Shown here: positions 1 through 10,000 of the stretch, piece after piece | How positions within the stretch are numbered: the first letter of the stretch is position 1 | Layout of the letters: every line of letters starts with the position of its first letter | Assembly (NCBI GenBank): GCA_001898965.1 | Contig: MKVW01000001.1 | Coordinates: 432,822 to 496,821, forward strand | Direction: 5' to 3' | Length of the DNA stretch: 64,000 nucleotides | Source: Rhizobiales bacterium 62-17 | Lineage (GTDB): Bacteria > Pseudomonadota > Alphaproteobacteria > Rhizobiales > Beijerinckiaceae | Notes under the pieces: generated by a model | What the model saw: the letters and a program-made list of their open reading frames with translations, nothing else | Told to the model about the DNA's origin: nothing | Databases searched by the model: none | Position numbers and translations under genes: made by a program

Positions 1-424
1 GTGCAAGCACCGTGTCCTTCTCCTGTGATTGGCGGCGGCTGTGCGTGAAATCGTGGAAGACCACGTCATGCAGTTCGTAATTGGCCAGATAGGTCGCGAC
101 AGCGCCGCGAAGCCAGGCGGTGATCCGCGCCGGATGATCGTCGGGCGGACAAGCTGTGATCGCCGTCGCCACCCGATCGACGAAGCCGCGCGAGAAGCGC
201 TCCCGCAGCGCCAGGATGACGTCGGTCTTGGTGGGGAAGTAATGGTAGAACGTGCCCTTGGCGACGCCTGCGCGGCCGACGATATCGTCCACGGTCGTCG
301 CTTCGATGCCCTTGCCGACGAAGAGATCAGCGGCGGCAGTCAGCAGATCGTCCATCCGCACTTCCGCGGGCAGGACACGCCGCTTGCGGGGCTGCCGGGT
401 CGCTGATTCTGTTTTCATCACCAT
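1..424 (-). CDS. TetR family transcriptional regulator (partial, cut by window edge)
   Basis: The minus strand reads a TetR-type DNA-binding domain from the N-terminus: a basic leader (RQPRKRR), then a helix with AAADLFVGKGIEATTVDDI and the recognition-helix signature AGVAKGTFYHYFPTK near residues 40-58. About 140 residues are present and the ligand-binding C-terminus lies beyond position 1. The start is ATG at 424, or ATG at 418 two codons on. It diverges from the MFS exporter, and a TetR-style palindrome lies between them. By family precedent it represses the exporter and itself until a toxic ligand binds; the ligand is unknown. Confidence 0.9.
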   Translation of the reverse strand, partial: MVMKTESATRQPRKRRVLPAEVRMDDLLTAAADLFVGKGIEATTVDDIVGRAGVAKGTFYHYFPTKTDVILALRERFSRGFVDRVATAITACPPDDHPARITAWLRGAVATYLANYELHDVVFHDFTHSRRQSQEKDTVLA

Positions 425-501
425 CGGGCAAACCTATTTTCCCTTCCGACTGATAGTCAATAGTCGATATTTAGAATTATTTTCAAATAGATAATATAAT
501 T

Positions 502-516
502 GACCGACGGTCGGTC
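502..516. promoter_or_regulatory. Likely TetR operator
   Basis: GACCGAC-G-GTCGGTC is a perfect 7-bp inverted repeat around one base, of the kind commonly bound by TetR-family repressors (ACCGAC/GTCGGT half sites). It lies between the divergent TetR and MFS genes, downstream of an AT-rich stretch (460-500) that probably holds the promoters. Its position just before the MFS coding region fits transcriptional blockage. Confidence 0.75.
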
Positions 517-559
517 TATGCCTATGGAGGATGGATCGCAGGCAAATGGGAAGGCCGTC

Positions 560-2065
560 ATGTCGCCCTCGCGCAAGAAGCTGGTTCTCGCCGCCGTCTA
601 TCTCGGCACGCTCATGGCCTCGTTGGCGATTAGCATCGTCACCGTGGCGCTGCCGGCCATTCAGACCGCCCTCAAGGTCGATTTCTCGGGTCTGCAATGG
701 GTGGTCGGCGCCTATGCTCTGTGCCTCTCGGCTTTCATGCTGTCGGCGGGTCCGCTCAGCGATCGCTATGGCCGCAAGCGCGTGTGGCTCGTCGGTGTGG
801 CGCTGTTCATCTTGGGCTCGGCGGTCTGTGCCGCCGCACCATCGCTTCCTGTCCTCATCGCCGGCTCGGCCCTTCAGGGCGTGGCCGGAGCGGTGGTCAT
901 CCCCGGCTCGCTGTCGATCCTCACCCAGGCCTTTCCGGATCCGCACGAGCGCGCCCACGTCATCGGCGGCTGGTCGTCCTTCAGCGGCATCGCGCTCATC
1001 GTCGATCCGATCCTCGGCGGGCTGTTGGTCGACCATGTCAGTTGGCGCAGCATCTTCCTCATCAACCTGCCTTTGGGCGCTTTGACCTTGGCGATCGGCT
1101 TTGGCGGATTGCAGGAAAGCGCCGATCCGGATCAGGCCTCGTTCGATCCGATCGGTCAGATATTGAGCGTGCTCTGCCTCGGCGCATTGGCCTATGCGCT
1201 GATTGGCGCCGGGCAAGTGGGATGGATGGCATTTTCAACGCTGTTGGCTTTGGTCGTCGCTGTCGCGGCATTGCTGCTCTTTGTCATCGTCGAGAACCGT
1301 GTGGCGCGGCCGCTTCTGCCGTTGCGCCTGTTTCGTGATCGCACCTACGCCAGCGTCAGTTTCGCTTCGTTCGTGCTGGGCTTTTCCGGCTACAGCAGCC
1401 TGTTCCTGTTCTCGATCTTTCTGCAACAGGCGCAAGGATGGTCGGCAACGCAGGCCGGCTGGCGCATGGTGCCGGTGTTCCTGGCCATGGCGGCCACGGC
1501 CTCGCGATTTGGCCCTCTGGCGCAGCGTTATGGCATGCGCCGCCTGATGATCTACGGCTATGTCGGGCTTGGCGCGTCGATGCTGGCGCTGGCCTCGTTC
1601 ACACCGCAGACGCCCTATGTGGTTGTGGCCTGTTTCTTTACAGTGCTCGGCGTCGGTCTCGGGCTTGCCGTGCCGGCCACAGGCGCTGCGGCCATGGCGG
1701 CAGTACCTCGTGCCGTCAGCGGCTCGGCTTCGGCGACATTGAATGCCCTGCGCCAAAGCGGCATGACGATCGGCATTGCGCTCTTGGGCACGGTCATGGG
1801 TTCGCGCGCCATCTCGGCCATGAGCGGTGCCTTGTCGGAAGCCCGTGTGGCCGACGCTGCGACCCTCGCGGGCCTGGCGGTGCGGCGCCATGAAATGCCC
1901 GCCGGTCTCGCGCTCGCACCAGACCTCTTCAAGCCCATGCTCGCCAGTGCCTTTGCCCAAGGCTTCTCCAGCGCCGCCATCTGCGCCGGCTTGTTCGGTC
2001 TGCTGGTGCCGCTCGCCTTGCTGTTGAAGACCCGCCCATCCGACAACATGAGGAGCACGTCATGA
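560..2065 (+). CDS. MFS drug exporter, DHA2 (EmrB/QacA-like, 14-TM) family
   Basis: This 501-residue protein is almost wholly hydrophobic, with about 14 predicted membrane spans, the usual size for DHA2 proton-coupled multidrug exporters. The MFS motif A loop is GPLSDRYGRKR (residues about 63-73). The region of motif C reads VDPILGG rather than the usual GPxLGG, followed by a typical SWRSIFLINLP. ATG 560 is preferred because GGAAGG lies just upstream; in-frame ATGs at 518 and 524 are alternatives, but 518 would put the start right against the operator. It diverges from a TetR regulator, so induction by substrate is likely. The substrate cannot be inferred. Confidence 0.9.
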   Translation: MSPSRKKLVLAAVYLGTLMASLAISIVTVALPAIQTALKVDFSGLQWVVGAYALCLSAFMLSAGPLSDRYGRKRVWLVGVALFILGSAVCAAAPSLPVLIAGSALQGVAGAVVIPGSLSILTQAFPDPHERAHVIGGWSSFSGIALIVDPILGGLLVDHVSWRSIFLINLPLGALTLAIGFGGLQESADPDQASFDPIGQILSVLCLGALAYALIGAGQVGWMAFSTLLALVVAVAALLLFVIVENRVARPLLPLRLFRDRTYASVSFASFVLGFSGYSSLFLFSIFLQQAQGWSATQAGWRMVPVFLAMAATASRFGPLAQRYGMRRLMIYGYVGLGASMLALASFTPQTPYVVVACFFTVLGVGLGLAVPATGAAAMAAVPRAVSGSASATLNALRQSGMTIGIALLGTVMGSRAISAMSGALSEARVADAATLAGLAVRRHEMPAGLALAPDLFKPMLASAFAQGFSSAAICAGLFGLLVPLALLLKTRPSDNMRSTS

Positions 2066-2430
2066 AATTCTTCCGTGAAGCCGAGCCGGACATTTTCGTC
2101 GCCACCGGCCAACTGATCACCGAGCAGGATGGGCAAGATTGGGTCGCCGAATATGACCGCCTGCTGGCCCGCGATCGACCGATGGTCGTCATCGCCCACG
2201 CCGAGGACCGGCCGCAGCCGCCGGCGGGCAAGCCGATGATCCTTTGGATGAAGGCGCACAAGGCCGATCTCGGTCGCTTGGTGAAACAGACCATTTATGT
2301 GGTCGTCGACGCCACCGAGCGCGCCGAAATGGAGCGGGCGCTACCCGGCCGCGCCAAGGCCTCGCCTTACCCCATGGCCTTGGCCGCCAGCGAAGCGGAG
2401 GCGATCGCGGCTGCCCGGCGGAATTTATGA
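2062..2430 (+). CDS. Small conserved protein coupled to the MFS exporter
   Basis: 122 residues, soluble, no signal peptide. The ATG overlaps the exporter stop codon (ATGA), so the two are translationally coupled and co-transcribed. The middle (MVVIAHAEDRP, later KQTIYVVVDATERAEMERAL) alternates short strands and helices, which suggests a small alpha/beta fold resembling STAS/SpoIIAA-like proteins; that is only an impression. No catalytic motif is visible. It probably assists or modulates the export unit. Confidence 0.65.
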   Translation: MKFFREAEPDIFVATGQLITEQDGQDWVAEYDRLLARDRPMVVIAHAEDRPQPPAGKPMILWMKAHKADLGRLVKQTIYVVVDATERAEMERALPGRAKASPYPMALAASEAEAIAAARRNL

Positions 2431-2592
2431 GTGGCCGGCGGGTCATCAGGCGGTTGCAAAGGGCCGGATTCGCTTTGCCAAACATCTGTTTGCACAGGGA
2501 TGAGGACAATCTGTCCCGTGATGCTCCTGCGGACTTTACAAGCCCTCAGGCGCTTCCTATAAGCGCCCCACTTTCCGCTTTCAGCGCGAAAC

Positions 2593-2668
2593 GCCCGGGT
2601 AGCTCAGTTGGTAGAGCATGCGACTGAAAATCGCAGTGTCGGTGGTTCGATTCCGCCCCCGGGCACCA
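2593..2668 (+). tRNA. tRNA-Phe (GAA)
   Basis: A full cloverleaf of 76 nt includes an encoded CCA end. The acceptor stem GCCCGGG pairs with CCCGGGC. The D arm is GCTCAGTTGGTAGAGC. The anticodon loop CTGAAAA carries GAA, and the T arm is GGTGGTTCGATTCCGCC. Its 3' end is the integration site of the adjacent element: an integrase follows within 200 bp and a near-identical copy of the 3' end recurs at 15934. Confidence 0.97.
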
Positions 2669-2669
2669 T
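2648..2669 (+). repeat. attL: 3' end of tRNA-Phe as integration site
   Basis: This 22-bp stretch covers the T-loop to the CCA end of tRNA-Phe. It recurs at 15934-15954 with a single base missing (CCGGG becomes CCGG). The shared perfect core is CGATTCCGCCCCCGG. The copy next to the integrase keeps the tRNA intact. Confidence 0.85.
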
Positions 2670-2855
2670 TGCCCCTTTCCAGATCATTCGCCAACGTCCG
2701 CTGAAGTTCGCTACGCATTGATTTTGCAGCGAAGTTGACCAAGTATCGTTTTCCGGTGTTTGCCTGCGTTCGCCCACAGCCGCCAAAAGTGTTGGCCTGG
2801 GGAAGTGAAAAGGGCCAACACCTCGAAAATTGAGGCCAACACCGCGGATCGTCCA

Positions 2856-4079
2856 ATGGGCTTGACCGACATCAAAATTAAGAACTCCAAGCCGGATTCA
2901 ACCCGGACAATTAAGCTTTCAGACGGTGGCGGGCTGCAGCTCTGGATTACCTCTTCTGGCTCGAAGCGCTGGTATTTGGCCTATCGAATCGGAGGCAAGC
3001 ACGGAAAGCAGAAGAAACTCTCGTTCGGCCCTTACCCCCTCATCAGCCTCCGGGAGGCTCGTGAGAAGCGAGACGATGCCAAGCGCACGCTTCTAGAAGG
3101 CCAGGATCCGGGCGAGGTAAAACAGCTCCGCCGGCAAGTGGATGAGCTGCAACGGAGAAACACCTTCGCTCTCGTCGCTGAAGAGCTGGTCCAAAAGAAG
3201 CGCCGCGAGGGCCGAGCTGAGCAGACGATTATCAAAGTCGAATGGCTCTTCTCTCTTGTGAAGGCCGACCTTGGTGATCGCCCCGTCGCCCAGATTACCG
3301 CCTCCGAGGTCCTATCGACACTCCGCAAGGTCGAAGCCCGAGGACGCCTGGAAACGGCCCGCCGGCTCCGGGCAGTCATTGGGGAGGTATTCCGGTTCGC
3401 CGTCGCGACGCAGCGTGCCCAGGGCGATCCTACGGGCGCGCTGAAGGGTGCTCTCACGACGCCCAAGGTCAAGCACAGAGCGGCCGTCATCGAGCCCAAG
3501 GCCTTCGGCGCTCTGCTCCGCTCCATTGCCGGATATGATGGCGCGCCGGAGACACGGATCGGCCTTGAGCTGCTGGCCTTGACCTTCGTCAGGCCTGGCG
3601 AGTTGCGCCTGGCGGAATGGATACCAGAATTCGATCTCGCCGCGGCAGAATGGACCATCCCGGCCGCACGAACCAAGATGCGCCGGCCGCATCGCGTGCC
3701 CCTGGCGCCTCGCGCCGTCGAACTGCTGAAAGAACTTCATAAAATCACGGGCGACGGCAGGCTCTTATTTCCGTCGATCCGTTCGCGTGCGAGACCGCTC
3801 AGCGAAAATACCTTCAACGCCGCTCTCCGCCGCTTGGGGTACGGCCAAGACGATATGACCTCGCACGGCTTCAGAGCCTCGGCTTCCTCGATGCTAAACG
3901 AAAGCGGCCTCTGGAATGCGGACGCGATCGAGCGTCAGCTTGCTCATATTGACGGCAATTCCATCAGGAAAGCTTACGCACGTGGTGAGTTTTGGGATGA
4001 GCGCGTGCGCATGATGACCTGGTGGGCGGATAATCTCAACACTCTACAATTGTCGAAAGCCGTCGAGGTAGCATCGTGA
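2856..4079 (+). CDS. int: Tyrosine-type integrase (P4-like, DUF4102 N-terminal domain)
   Basis: A site-specific recombinase that would insert and excise the island at tRNA-Phe. The N-terminus (LTDIKIKNSKP, then KLSDGGGLQLWITSSGSKRW and LSFGPYPLISLREAREKRD) is the DUF4102 arm-binding domain typical of island integrases. The catalytic domain shows the box-I arginine in TFVRPGELRLAEW, the HxxR box in TSHGFRASAS, and a nucleophile tyrosine in KAYARGEFWDERVRMMTWW. The 407-residue length is normal. ATG 2856 fits the family N-terminus; an upstream in-frame TTG at 2760 would add an atypical leader. The reading frame is intact, so the enzyme may be active. Confidence 0.94.
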   Translation: MGLTDIKIKNSKPDSTRTIKLSDGGGLQLWITSSGSKRWYLAYRIGGKHGKQKKLSFGPYPLISLREAREKRDDAKRTLLEGQDPGEVKQLRRQVDELQRRNTFALVAEELVQKKRREGRAEQTIIKVEWLFSLVKADLGDRPVAQITASEVLSTLRKVEARGRLETARRLRAVIGEVFRFAVATQRAQGDPTGALKGALTTPKVKHRAAVIEPKAFGALLRSIAGYDGAPETRIGLELLALTFVRPGELRLAEWIPEFDLAAAEWTIPAARTKMRRPHRVPLAPRAVELLKELHKITGDGRLLFPSIRSRARPLSENTFNAALRRLGYGQDDMTSHGFRASASSMLNESGLWNADAIERQLAHIDGNSIRKAYARGEFWDERVRMMTWWADNLNTLQLSKAVEVAS

Positions 4080-4777
4080 CAAAAGATCTATACGACGGCG
4101 TTGATCTCGATAAGGTAGTTGCCGAGCTCGAAGCAGAATTTAACATGCGGGCCGACGAAGGCGTGATCAGTTATATCGAGCGCTTGAACCTCCATATGCA
4201 TGTCAATGGGCGCATCACGGTTCCGGTCTCTGATGGAAATTGGCGAGCCGTGTCAGATGTTGTGTCGAGCGTCAAACGCCTCCGAACGCATCTGAAGCAA
4301 TTGCTCGCCTACGCCGAAGATTCATCGGAACTCAAACCTACCACATCGGCGCGAAAACATTCTCTGTTCCGACGGAATATCGCCTGGGAGCTTGCAGAAC
4401 ACGCTGGCCGTCCCTCTTTCGCTGGGTCAGTCGATCGAGGACTGTCTATCCCAGTGCTAGATGGCGCTTTGGCATCCCTTGAGACTGACGCGACCAGGCT
4501 ACTTGCATCATCCCAAAAGCTGATGTCGGGGGCAGCCAAGACACATTTTGGATACCAATACTTCATAGATTCCTGCGCCACCATTTGGACGATGATGCCG
4601 AACAGCAAGACAGATCCGAAGGGCTGTTATAGATCAGCCGGAAAAACCTACGATGGCCCGTTCGTTCGGCTGGTTGAGTTGCTGGAAGGCGCGCTTCACC
4701 CCAGTTTTCGCGTTAACGAACGGGCTAAGATCGCCGGTCGCATTTTTGACTATTTCGAGCCGGAGGATTCAGTCTGA
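4076..4777 (+). CDS. Hypothetical island protein coupled to the integrase
   Basis: 233 residues beginning with GTG that overlaps the integrase stop by four bases (GTGA), so it is translated from the same message. It is soluble and mixed in charge, with helical stretches (LDKVVAELEAEFNM, DVVSSVKRLRTHLKQLLAYAED). I recognise no motif. Its position between integrase and excisionase-like genes suggests a role in element maintenance, but nothing in the sequence proves this. Confidence 0.6.
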   Translation: MTKDLYDGVDLDKVVAELEAEFNMRADEGVISYIERLNLHMHVNGRITVPVSDGNWRAVSDVVSSVKRLRTHLKQLLAYAEDSSELKPTTSARKHSLFRRNIAWELAEHAGRPSFAGSVDRGLSIPVLDGALASLETDATRLLASSQKLMSGAAKTHFGYQYFIDSCATIWTMMPNSKTDPKGCYRSAGKTYDGPFVRLVELLEGALHPSFRVNERAKIAGRIFDYFEPEDSV

Positions 4778-4867
4778 AAGATCGGAGACTGAACCCGGCT
4801 ATCTCCAATCTACAAATCCTCACATTTTCCTCTCGCGCTCAATCGCGAATAAAGAGGAGAAGAGGAC

Positions 4868-5176
4868 GTGGAAAAACTCGCGCTTTCAATTGAGGACGCT
4901 ATCAATGCCGGCCCTTTCGAGCGAACCCGTTTATATGAACTAATCAACAGCGGGGAGCTTCCTGCCCATAAAAATGGGCGCCGCACCTATATCATGACGA
5001 GTGACTTTCGGCGCTTCCTCGAAAGTATGCCTTTCATCGTCCCCTCAAAAGAAAAGCCTGCCTCGGGCGGATCTTCCGAAGCGAGCTTGATATCTCAGTC
5101 CGGAACGATCCAGCCACATCTCGAACATATAACATCCCTCCGCACCTCGGCGATTGCCGATCGGGCTGCGCGCTGA
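4868..5176 (+). CDS. Excisionase-like HTH protein (AlpA/MerR-type winged helix)
   Basis: 102 residues. Residues 4-55 match the excisionase-type DNA-binding fold: LSIEDAINAGPFERTRLYELINSGELPAHKNGRRTYI is the usual sequence of helix, turn, recognition helix and wing (R-T-x-L-Y-x-L-I-x-x-G-x-L). The GTG start is preceded by a strong AGGAG-type ribosome site at about 4856-4861. The tail after residue 65 is low in structure. By family it binds DNA to steer excision or to control integrase expression. Confidence 0.75.
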   Translation: MEKLALSIEDAINAGPFERTRLYELINSGELPAHKNGRRTYIMTSDFRRFLESMPFIVPSKEKPASGGSSEASLISQSGTIQPHLEHITSLRTSAIADRAAR

Positions 5177-5758
5177 AAATGCGTTGACTTCTGCACTGCA
5201 GGATCGGCGTGCGCGAAAGGCCGAGAGCTTCGACTCGAATCTCTTGCTCACATAAACTGATCCTGCTGGCTTCACATAGCCAGCCCGCTTTAATGGGCCG
5301 ATCGTCGGGAACATGACCGACGTGGAACAAGCCGGAGGGCACCGGTGATAAAGCAGCTTGCAACAGCTGCAGGAGAAGGCTCCGGTTAGCGCCGACCTTC
5401 AGCGGGCCTCTTTGCTGGCGGATCGGCAGGAGGCATATCCGCCCCGTCATTTAAAGCGCGAGTAAAGGCCGACAGGATGACCCCGGCCTCCCTTTCACAA
5501 GGTTTCGTCGATCCGCCTGTGTCTTGGCTCCATACACCGGCTCCGTCGGACAGGCGTCTCGGGCATAGCTTTCCCTCAACGGGAAAGCTATGCCCTCACC
5601 ACCCTCCCCACCATCCGACAGGATGGCCGAATGATGCAAAAAAGAAGAGAACGAAGTTAGATTGAGTGAACTCAGTTCTCTTTGCAGATTTGAAGTCCCT
5701 GACTACTTGGAAAGAAATGACAGGGTTGGGGAAAACAAAAAAATCGACCATCCCATGG
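5177..5758. other. Island stretch without a confident gene
   Basis: No complete gene is convincing here. A plus-strand segment ending at the TAA of 5463-5465 reads LQQLQEKAPVSADLQRASLL and continues in a protein-like way for about 35 codons, but stops (TGA TAA) cut it off from any start, so it may be a decayed gene remnant. A perfect long hairpin sits at 5561-5595 and is listed separately. Confidence 0.4.
5561..5595. repeat. Perfect 15-bp inverted repeat (hairpin)
   Basis: GGGCATAGCTTTCCC, a five-base loop TCAAC, then the exact reverse complement GGGAAAGCTATGCCC. There is no T-tract on either side, so it is not a typical intrinsic terminator. It lies between the excisionase-like gene and the minus-strand hypothetical gene, in a region without a clear gene. 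A recombination-accessory, nicking or regulatory site is possible. Confidence 0.85.
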
Positions 5759-6118
5759 TCAATAGCTCCACGGCAGCCCAAACAGTTTGAAGCTGATCCG
5801 GTCCCGCAATCTCAGCCTCCCGTGTCGTTCAATAGCGCAGCGCCGGAGATAATCGGTTTGCGCATCCTCGACCTGCTGTCCAACTGAAGTTGGCGAGCGG
5901 CTTTCGATGCCGCGCACAATACGACTCCAGACCTGATTGCCGTAGGCTTTCGAGATTCGCTTGGCGTTCTTCGCCAAAACGGCTTCCCGCGTGTGATGAA
6001 ACGCCCCACCATTCACCAGGCCTCGCTCAATCTCCGCCCAAAGCCGGTTGGCTTCAATAGCGGCTACTTCTGCAATAGTTGGGTCTTCATACCTCTTCGA
6101 CAGATCCAATTTTGCCAC
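5759..6118 (-). CDS. Hypothetical island protein
   Basis: 119 residues starting with GTG at 6118, chosen because an excellent ribosome site (AGAAGGAG) lies about 6 bases upstream. The protein is helical and basic near its middle (VLAKNAKRISKAYGNQVWSRIVRGIESR) and has no membrane segment or known motif. It is transcribed toward the hairpin at 5561. Base composition is lower in GC than the flanking chromosome, consistent with acquisition. Function unknown. Confidence 0.6.
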   Translation of the reverse strand: MAKLDLSKRYEDPTIAEVAAIEANRLWAEIERGLVNGGAFHHTREAVLAKNAKRISKAYGNQVWSRIVRGIESRSPTSVGQQVEDAQTDYLRRCAIERHGRLRLRDRISFKLFGLPWSY

Positions 6119-7009
6119 GGCGAGGCTCCTTCTGTTGCGGAAGAATCCCGAATCATCGCCGACTTGTCCACCCCGCTACTATTTCCATGCCGTTGGCCAA
6201 CTTGATGCCCCGCAATCGTCCACCAAAACACAAGGGGGAGGATGCTAATCAAAGCTAGCCGACCAAAAGGGGGAGGGGGCTCATCCCCTTTATGGGGATG
6301 CCCCTCGTTCTTAAGAGATGCATCGTCAGAGCTACGGACCGGCGGAGCCTCTCGTTTTTGTATATGCGGGAAAAATAAAAATGGCGCTCCCTCGAAGGCT
6401 CCGTTCTCGAATGTTTCGATCGGGAGTAGCTGGCACAAGCAGAGAAGTTCGAAAGAAGATTTAGAATAGGTTTGCCGTCGTTGCGGACATAAACTGGGAA
6501 ATTCCTCGCCAATAAGTTGTTTGACCGTGCCGAGACGATCTCCAAACAAGCGACCCGAAATTGCCAAAAGGATGCCTGAACGAGCTGAAGAGATACAGAG
6601 GGATCAAACTGCCGACGCCATACCCGGACCGCAGCCAGCCCCCACCACGATCAACGCCGTGGCTTGGCGCCGCCTCGCAGAGGAGCCTTCGCCCAAAAAG
6701 ATACAAGCATTCTAGAAACGGCGTTGGGAGAGACAGAGCTTTGCGGCGATGATCCCACGAGCTTTGCCTGCAATGATGCCTAGGAAGGTATTAAAGCACT
6801 ACCCAATTTGAAGATCACAGAAACTGCAACGAGGGCAGTTACTTCCCCTTCAGTGGTCAGTCTTGAGCTTCATCGTCCAGCGAATTACGCGCAAATGACG
6901 AAATCTATCCAACTCGCGTGGGAATTGGGCGCCCTTTTCCTTTCTGCTGGGATGAAGATGCACGAAGAACTTAAGCTGTATCATCAAATTCGTAAAGACG
7001 GCATGGCGG
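6119..7009. other. AT-richer island stretch with no confident gene
   Basis: Open frames here (for example 6064-6567 minus and 6808-7053 plus) lack good ribosome sites and protein-like composition. The 6808-7053 frame would need a TTG start and runs 44 bases into the end of hsdR; a core of it (MTKSIQLAWELGALFLSAGMK) looks protein-like, so a small gene or remnant is possible. A short hairpin CATCCCC-TTTAT-GGGGATG occurs near 6290. I see no RNA gene. Confidence 0.35.
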
Positions 7010-10000
7010 TTACAAATCTTGTGCTCCACGCACCTCGCGCAAGGCCCGGCTGAAGAGGTGGTTGAAGATACGATCGCGATCTTCTGCGTTGGTCATGATG
7101 ATGCTTTGAAGGCTGCTGTCGCGCTGATATTGCTTGATCGTCTCCTCAAGGAGCCGGCGCACGAAGGTCGGGCGGGAGACATCCGGCGGATTGTTCCGTA
7201 ATACCGCTGCCATTTCTTCATCGAGTGCTTTGCGCTTCACCTGTTCGAGGCGAATGAAGTCCTCTTCCGTGAACTGCGTCCCGTGCCGGTCATTGAAGGA
7301 ACGGACAATCTCTGAAAGCGCCTTCGCCTCGTCTTCAGTATAGGGCTTGGCCCCAAATTCGCTAATCGCGGTGAGCGGAACGGTATCGCCCGCTGCAAGC
7401 GACGCGGAGCCCGCTTCCTTCTGCTGAACGCGAAAGGCGCGCAGACGTAGCATTTCATCCGTGATCTCGACTTCCGGCGGCTGTTCGCGGTTCGGCAACA
7501 TCCGGTCTAGCCAGTCGGTGTAGGCATAGAGCTTTTCCAAGCTGGTATCTCCCAGCCGGACGATTTGCGCGACGAAGCTGTAGAACCGCTTGTAGCTTCT
7601 CAAAAGCTGTCGGAACTCTTCCTGTCGGCCCTCGTCATCCTCGGCTTCAAACCGTGCCACGGCGTTACGAACCAGGGATTCCAGCGTTACGCGATCTTGA
7701 GTGGATAGCGTTCCCTTAAAGAAGGTCGTGGCAAACCGCTCAATCTCGCTGCTGTCGAGATAGCCGAATGTGCGGATGCGAGTTTCCAATTGGTAGATCT
7801 GGTTCTTGTCGGAAACGGCTTCGAGACTGGACACCTCATAGAAGGGGCGGAACGCTTCCTTGATGTCATCCATCGTGTTCTGGAAGTCGAGGATGAAGGT
7901 TCGTTCCTTGCCCTGGTAAATCCTGTTCAGCCGGGAAAGGGTCTGAACGGCCTGCAACCCCGCCAGCTTCTTGTCGATGTACATCCCGGACAATTTCGGC
8001 TGGTCAAAGCCGGTCTGATATTTTTCCGCGACGATGAGGATTTGATAGTCTGGGGTATCAAAGCGCTTGGGCAACTCGCTTTCGCCGAACCCGTTCAACT
8101 CGGCCTCGGTGTAGGCATTGCCATCGACGCGCAACTCGCCGGAGAAGGCGACGAGCGCCTTGAGGTCACGATATCCCTTGTCCTCGATATAGGTCTTGAG
8201 CGCGAAATAATAACGAAGGGCGCTTTCCCGGCTTGAGGTCACGATCATGGCCTTGGCCTGGCCGTCCAATTCCGGCCTGACATGGCGCTGGAAATGCTCG
8301 ACCATCACCTCGACCTTCTGGCTCAGGGCGGTCGGGTGCAGGGCCGCGAACCGCGCGACTTTCCGTTGCGCGCGCCGCGTATCCAGTTCCGGGTCGTCGT
8401 CGATCGTCTTTTCCAGGGCGTAATACGCCTTGTAGGTCATGTAATTCTGAAGCACGTCGAGAATGAAGCCCTCCTCGATCGCTTGCCGCATGGAGTAGAG
8501 GTGAAACGGATGTGGGAGACCATCGGCACCTGTCGAGCCGAAACGCTCAAGCGTGACGTTGCGGGGCGTCGCCGTGAAGGCGAAATAGCTGATATTTGCC
8601 TGCGGGCCGCGCTGGCGTTGGTATTCCGCGATCAGGTCTTCAATCTCGTCAGGCGTCCCCGCCTCTTCGTCGCGGCTGAGGGCGTCGCTCAACGCCTGGG
8701 AGCTTTTGCCGGATTGAGAACCGTGCGCCTCGTCGATCAGTACGGCGAATCGCCGCGTTCCCTGTCCACTGATGACTCGAAGATGCTCGGTCGAAAACTT
8801 CTGGATTGTGGTGATGATGATCCTCGCTTGCCTCTCGATCGCAGCCTTCAACTGCCGTGAGGTTCCGTCGATCTTGCGGACGACGCCGGGCGTCTGCTCG
8901 AACTGTGCAATGGTGTTCTGAAGCTGGCGGTCGAGAACGACGCGATCCGTCACCACGATAGCGGTGTCGAAAATCGGCTGGTCGGACGGATCGTGCAGCG
9001 TCACCAGCCGATGCGCCGCCCAGGCGATCGTGTTGGATTTTCCCGATCCCGCCGAATGCTGGATCAGATAGTTGTTGCCGCTGCCGTTGGCGCGAGCATG
9101 GGCTAGCATCTTCAGAACCGCGTCGATCTGATGGAAACGCGGAAAGATCAGCGCTTCCTTGCCGTTCGTGCCATCGAGGTGGAGAAACCGCCCGATGACG
9201 TCGAGAAGGATATCGCGGGAGAAAATCGCCCGCCCTTCGGGCTGGTCGGCCCAGAGATAGGCAACGCGGAACTCCTCGCCGATATCCGGGTTGCCCGCGC
9301 CGCCGTGATGGCCGCGATTGAAGGGGAGGAAGCGGGTCTTCCCGTTCTGGAGGCGGGTGGTCATGGATACGTTGTCCTGATCCACCGCGAAATGAACCAA
9401 GGCCCCTCGCTTGAATGTCAGCAGCGGCTCATTGGCGGGCGCCCGGTCATGGCGATACTGGCGTTCGGCATGACGGAAATTCTGCCCCGTCAGGGTATTC
9501 TTCAGTTCCAGCGTTGCCACGGGTAGACCGTTGACGAACAGCCCTACGTCGATAGCGTTCTCGTTCTTCGCGCTGTAGCGAAGCTGATTGATGACGCTGA
9601 GGATATTGCTTTCAAATAGCGTCACCAAAGCCGGGTTAACGCCGGACGCCGGTTTGAAGGCCGCGAGAAAGAACTTGAGGTTCGGGACCAGTTTGAGCCC
9701 GTTGCGTAGCATATCCAGCGTGCCGCGCTGCTTCAATCCCTGCTCAAGCTGCTTGAAGAACTCGGCTTCGGCGGAAGGACCGTAATGACCTTCCAGCTTC
9801 GCCCATTCGTCGGGTTGCGTCGCCTTGATGAACCCGATCACCAGTGTTTTGTCGAGCGCGGAGACGCGATCATAGTCCTCGGGATGGCGGGAACGATAAC
9901 CTTGGTGTTCCACCAGTGCCTTGCACAGATGGACCTCCAGCACCTCCTCCCGGTGGACGGTATCTTCGGAAAAGCCCTTGGCGTAGGGGTGCGAGGTCGA

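Noticed and set aside
434-1216. 260-codon minus-strand open frame over the MFS gene
   Set aside because: Composition (Arg, Gln, His, Asp-rich) is that of antisense of a GC-rich gene; the plus strand encodes a clear exporter.
6064-6567. 167-codon minus-strand frame in the cryptic island region
   Set aside because: No ribosome site or family resemblance, and it overlaps the better-supported gene at 5759-6118.
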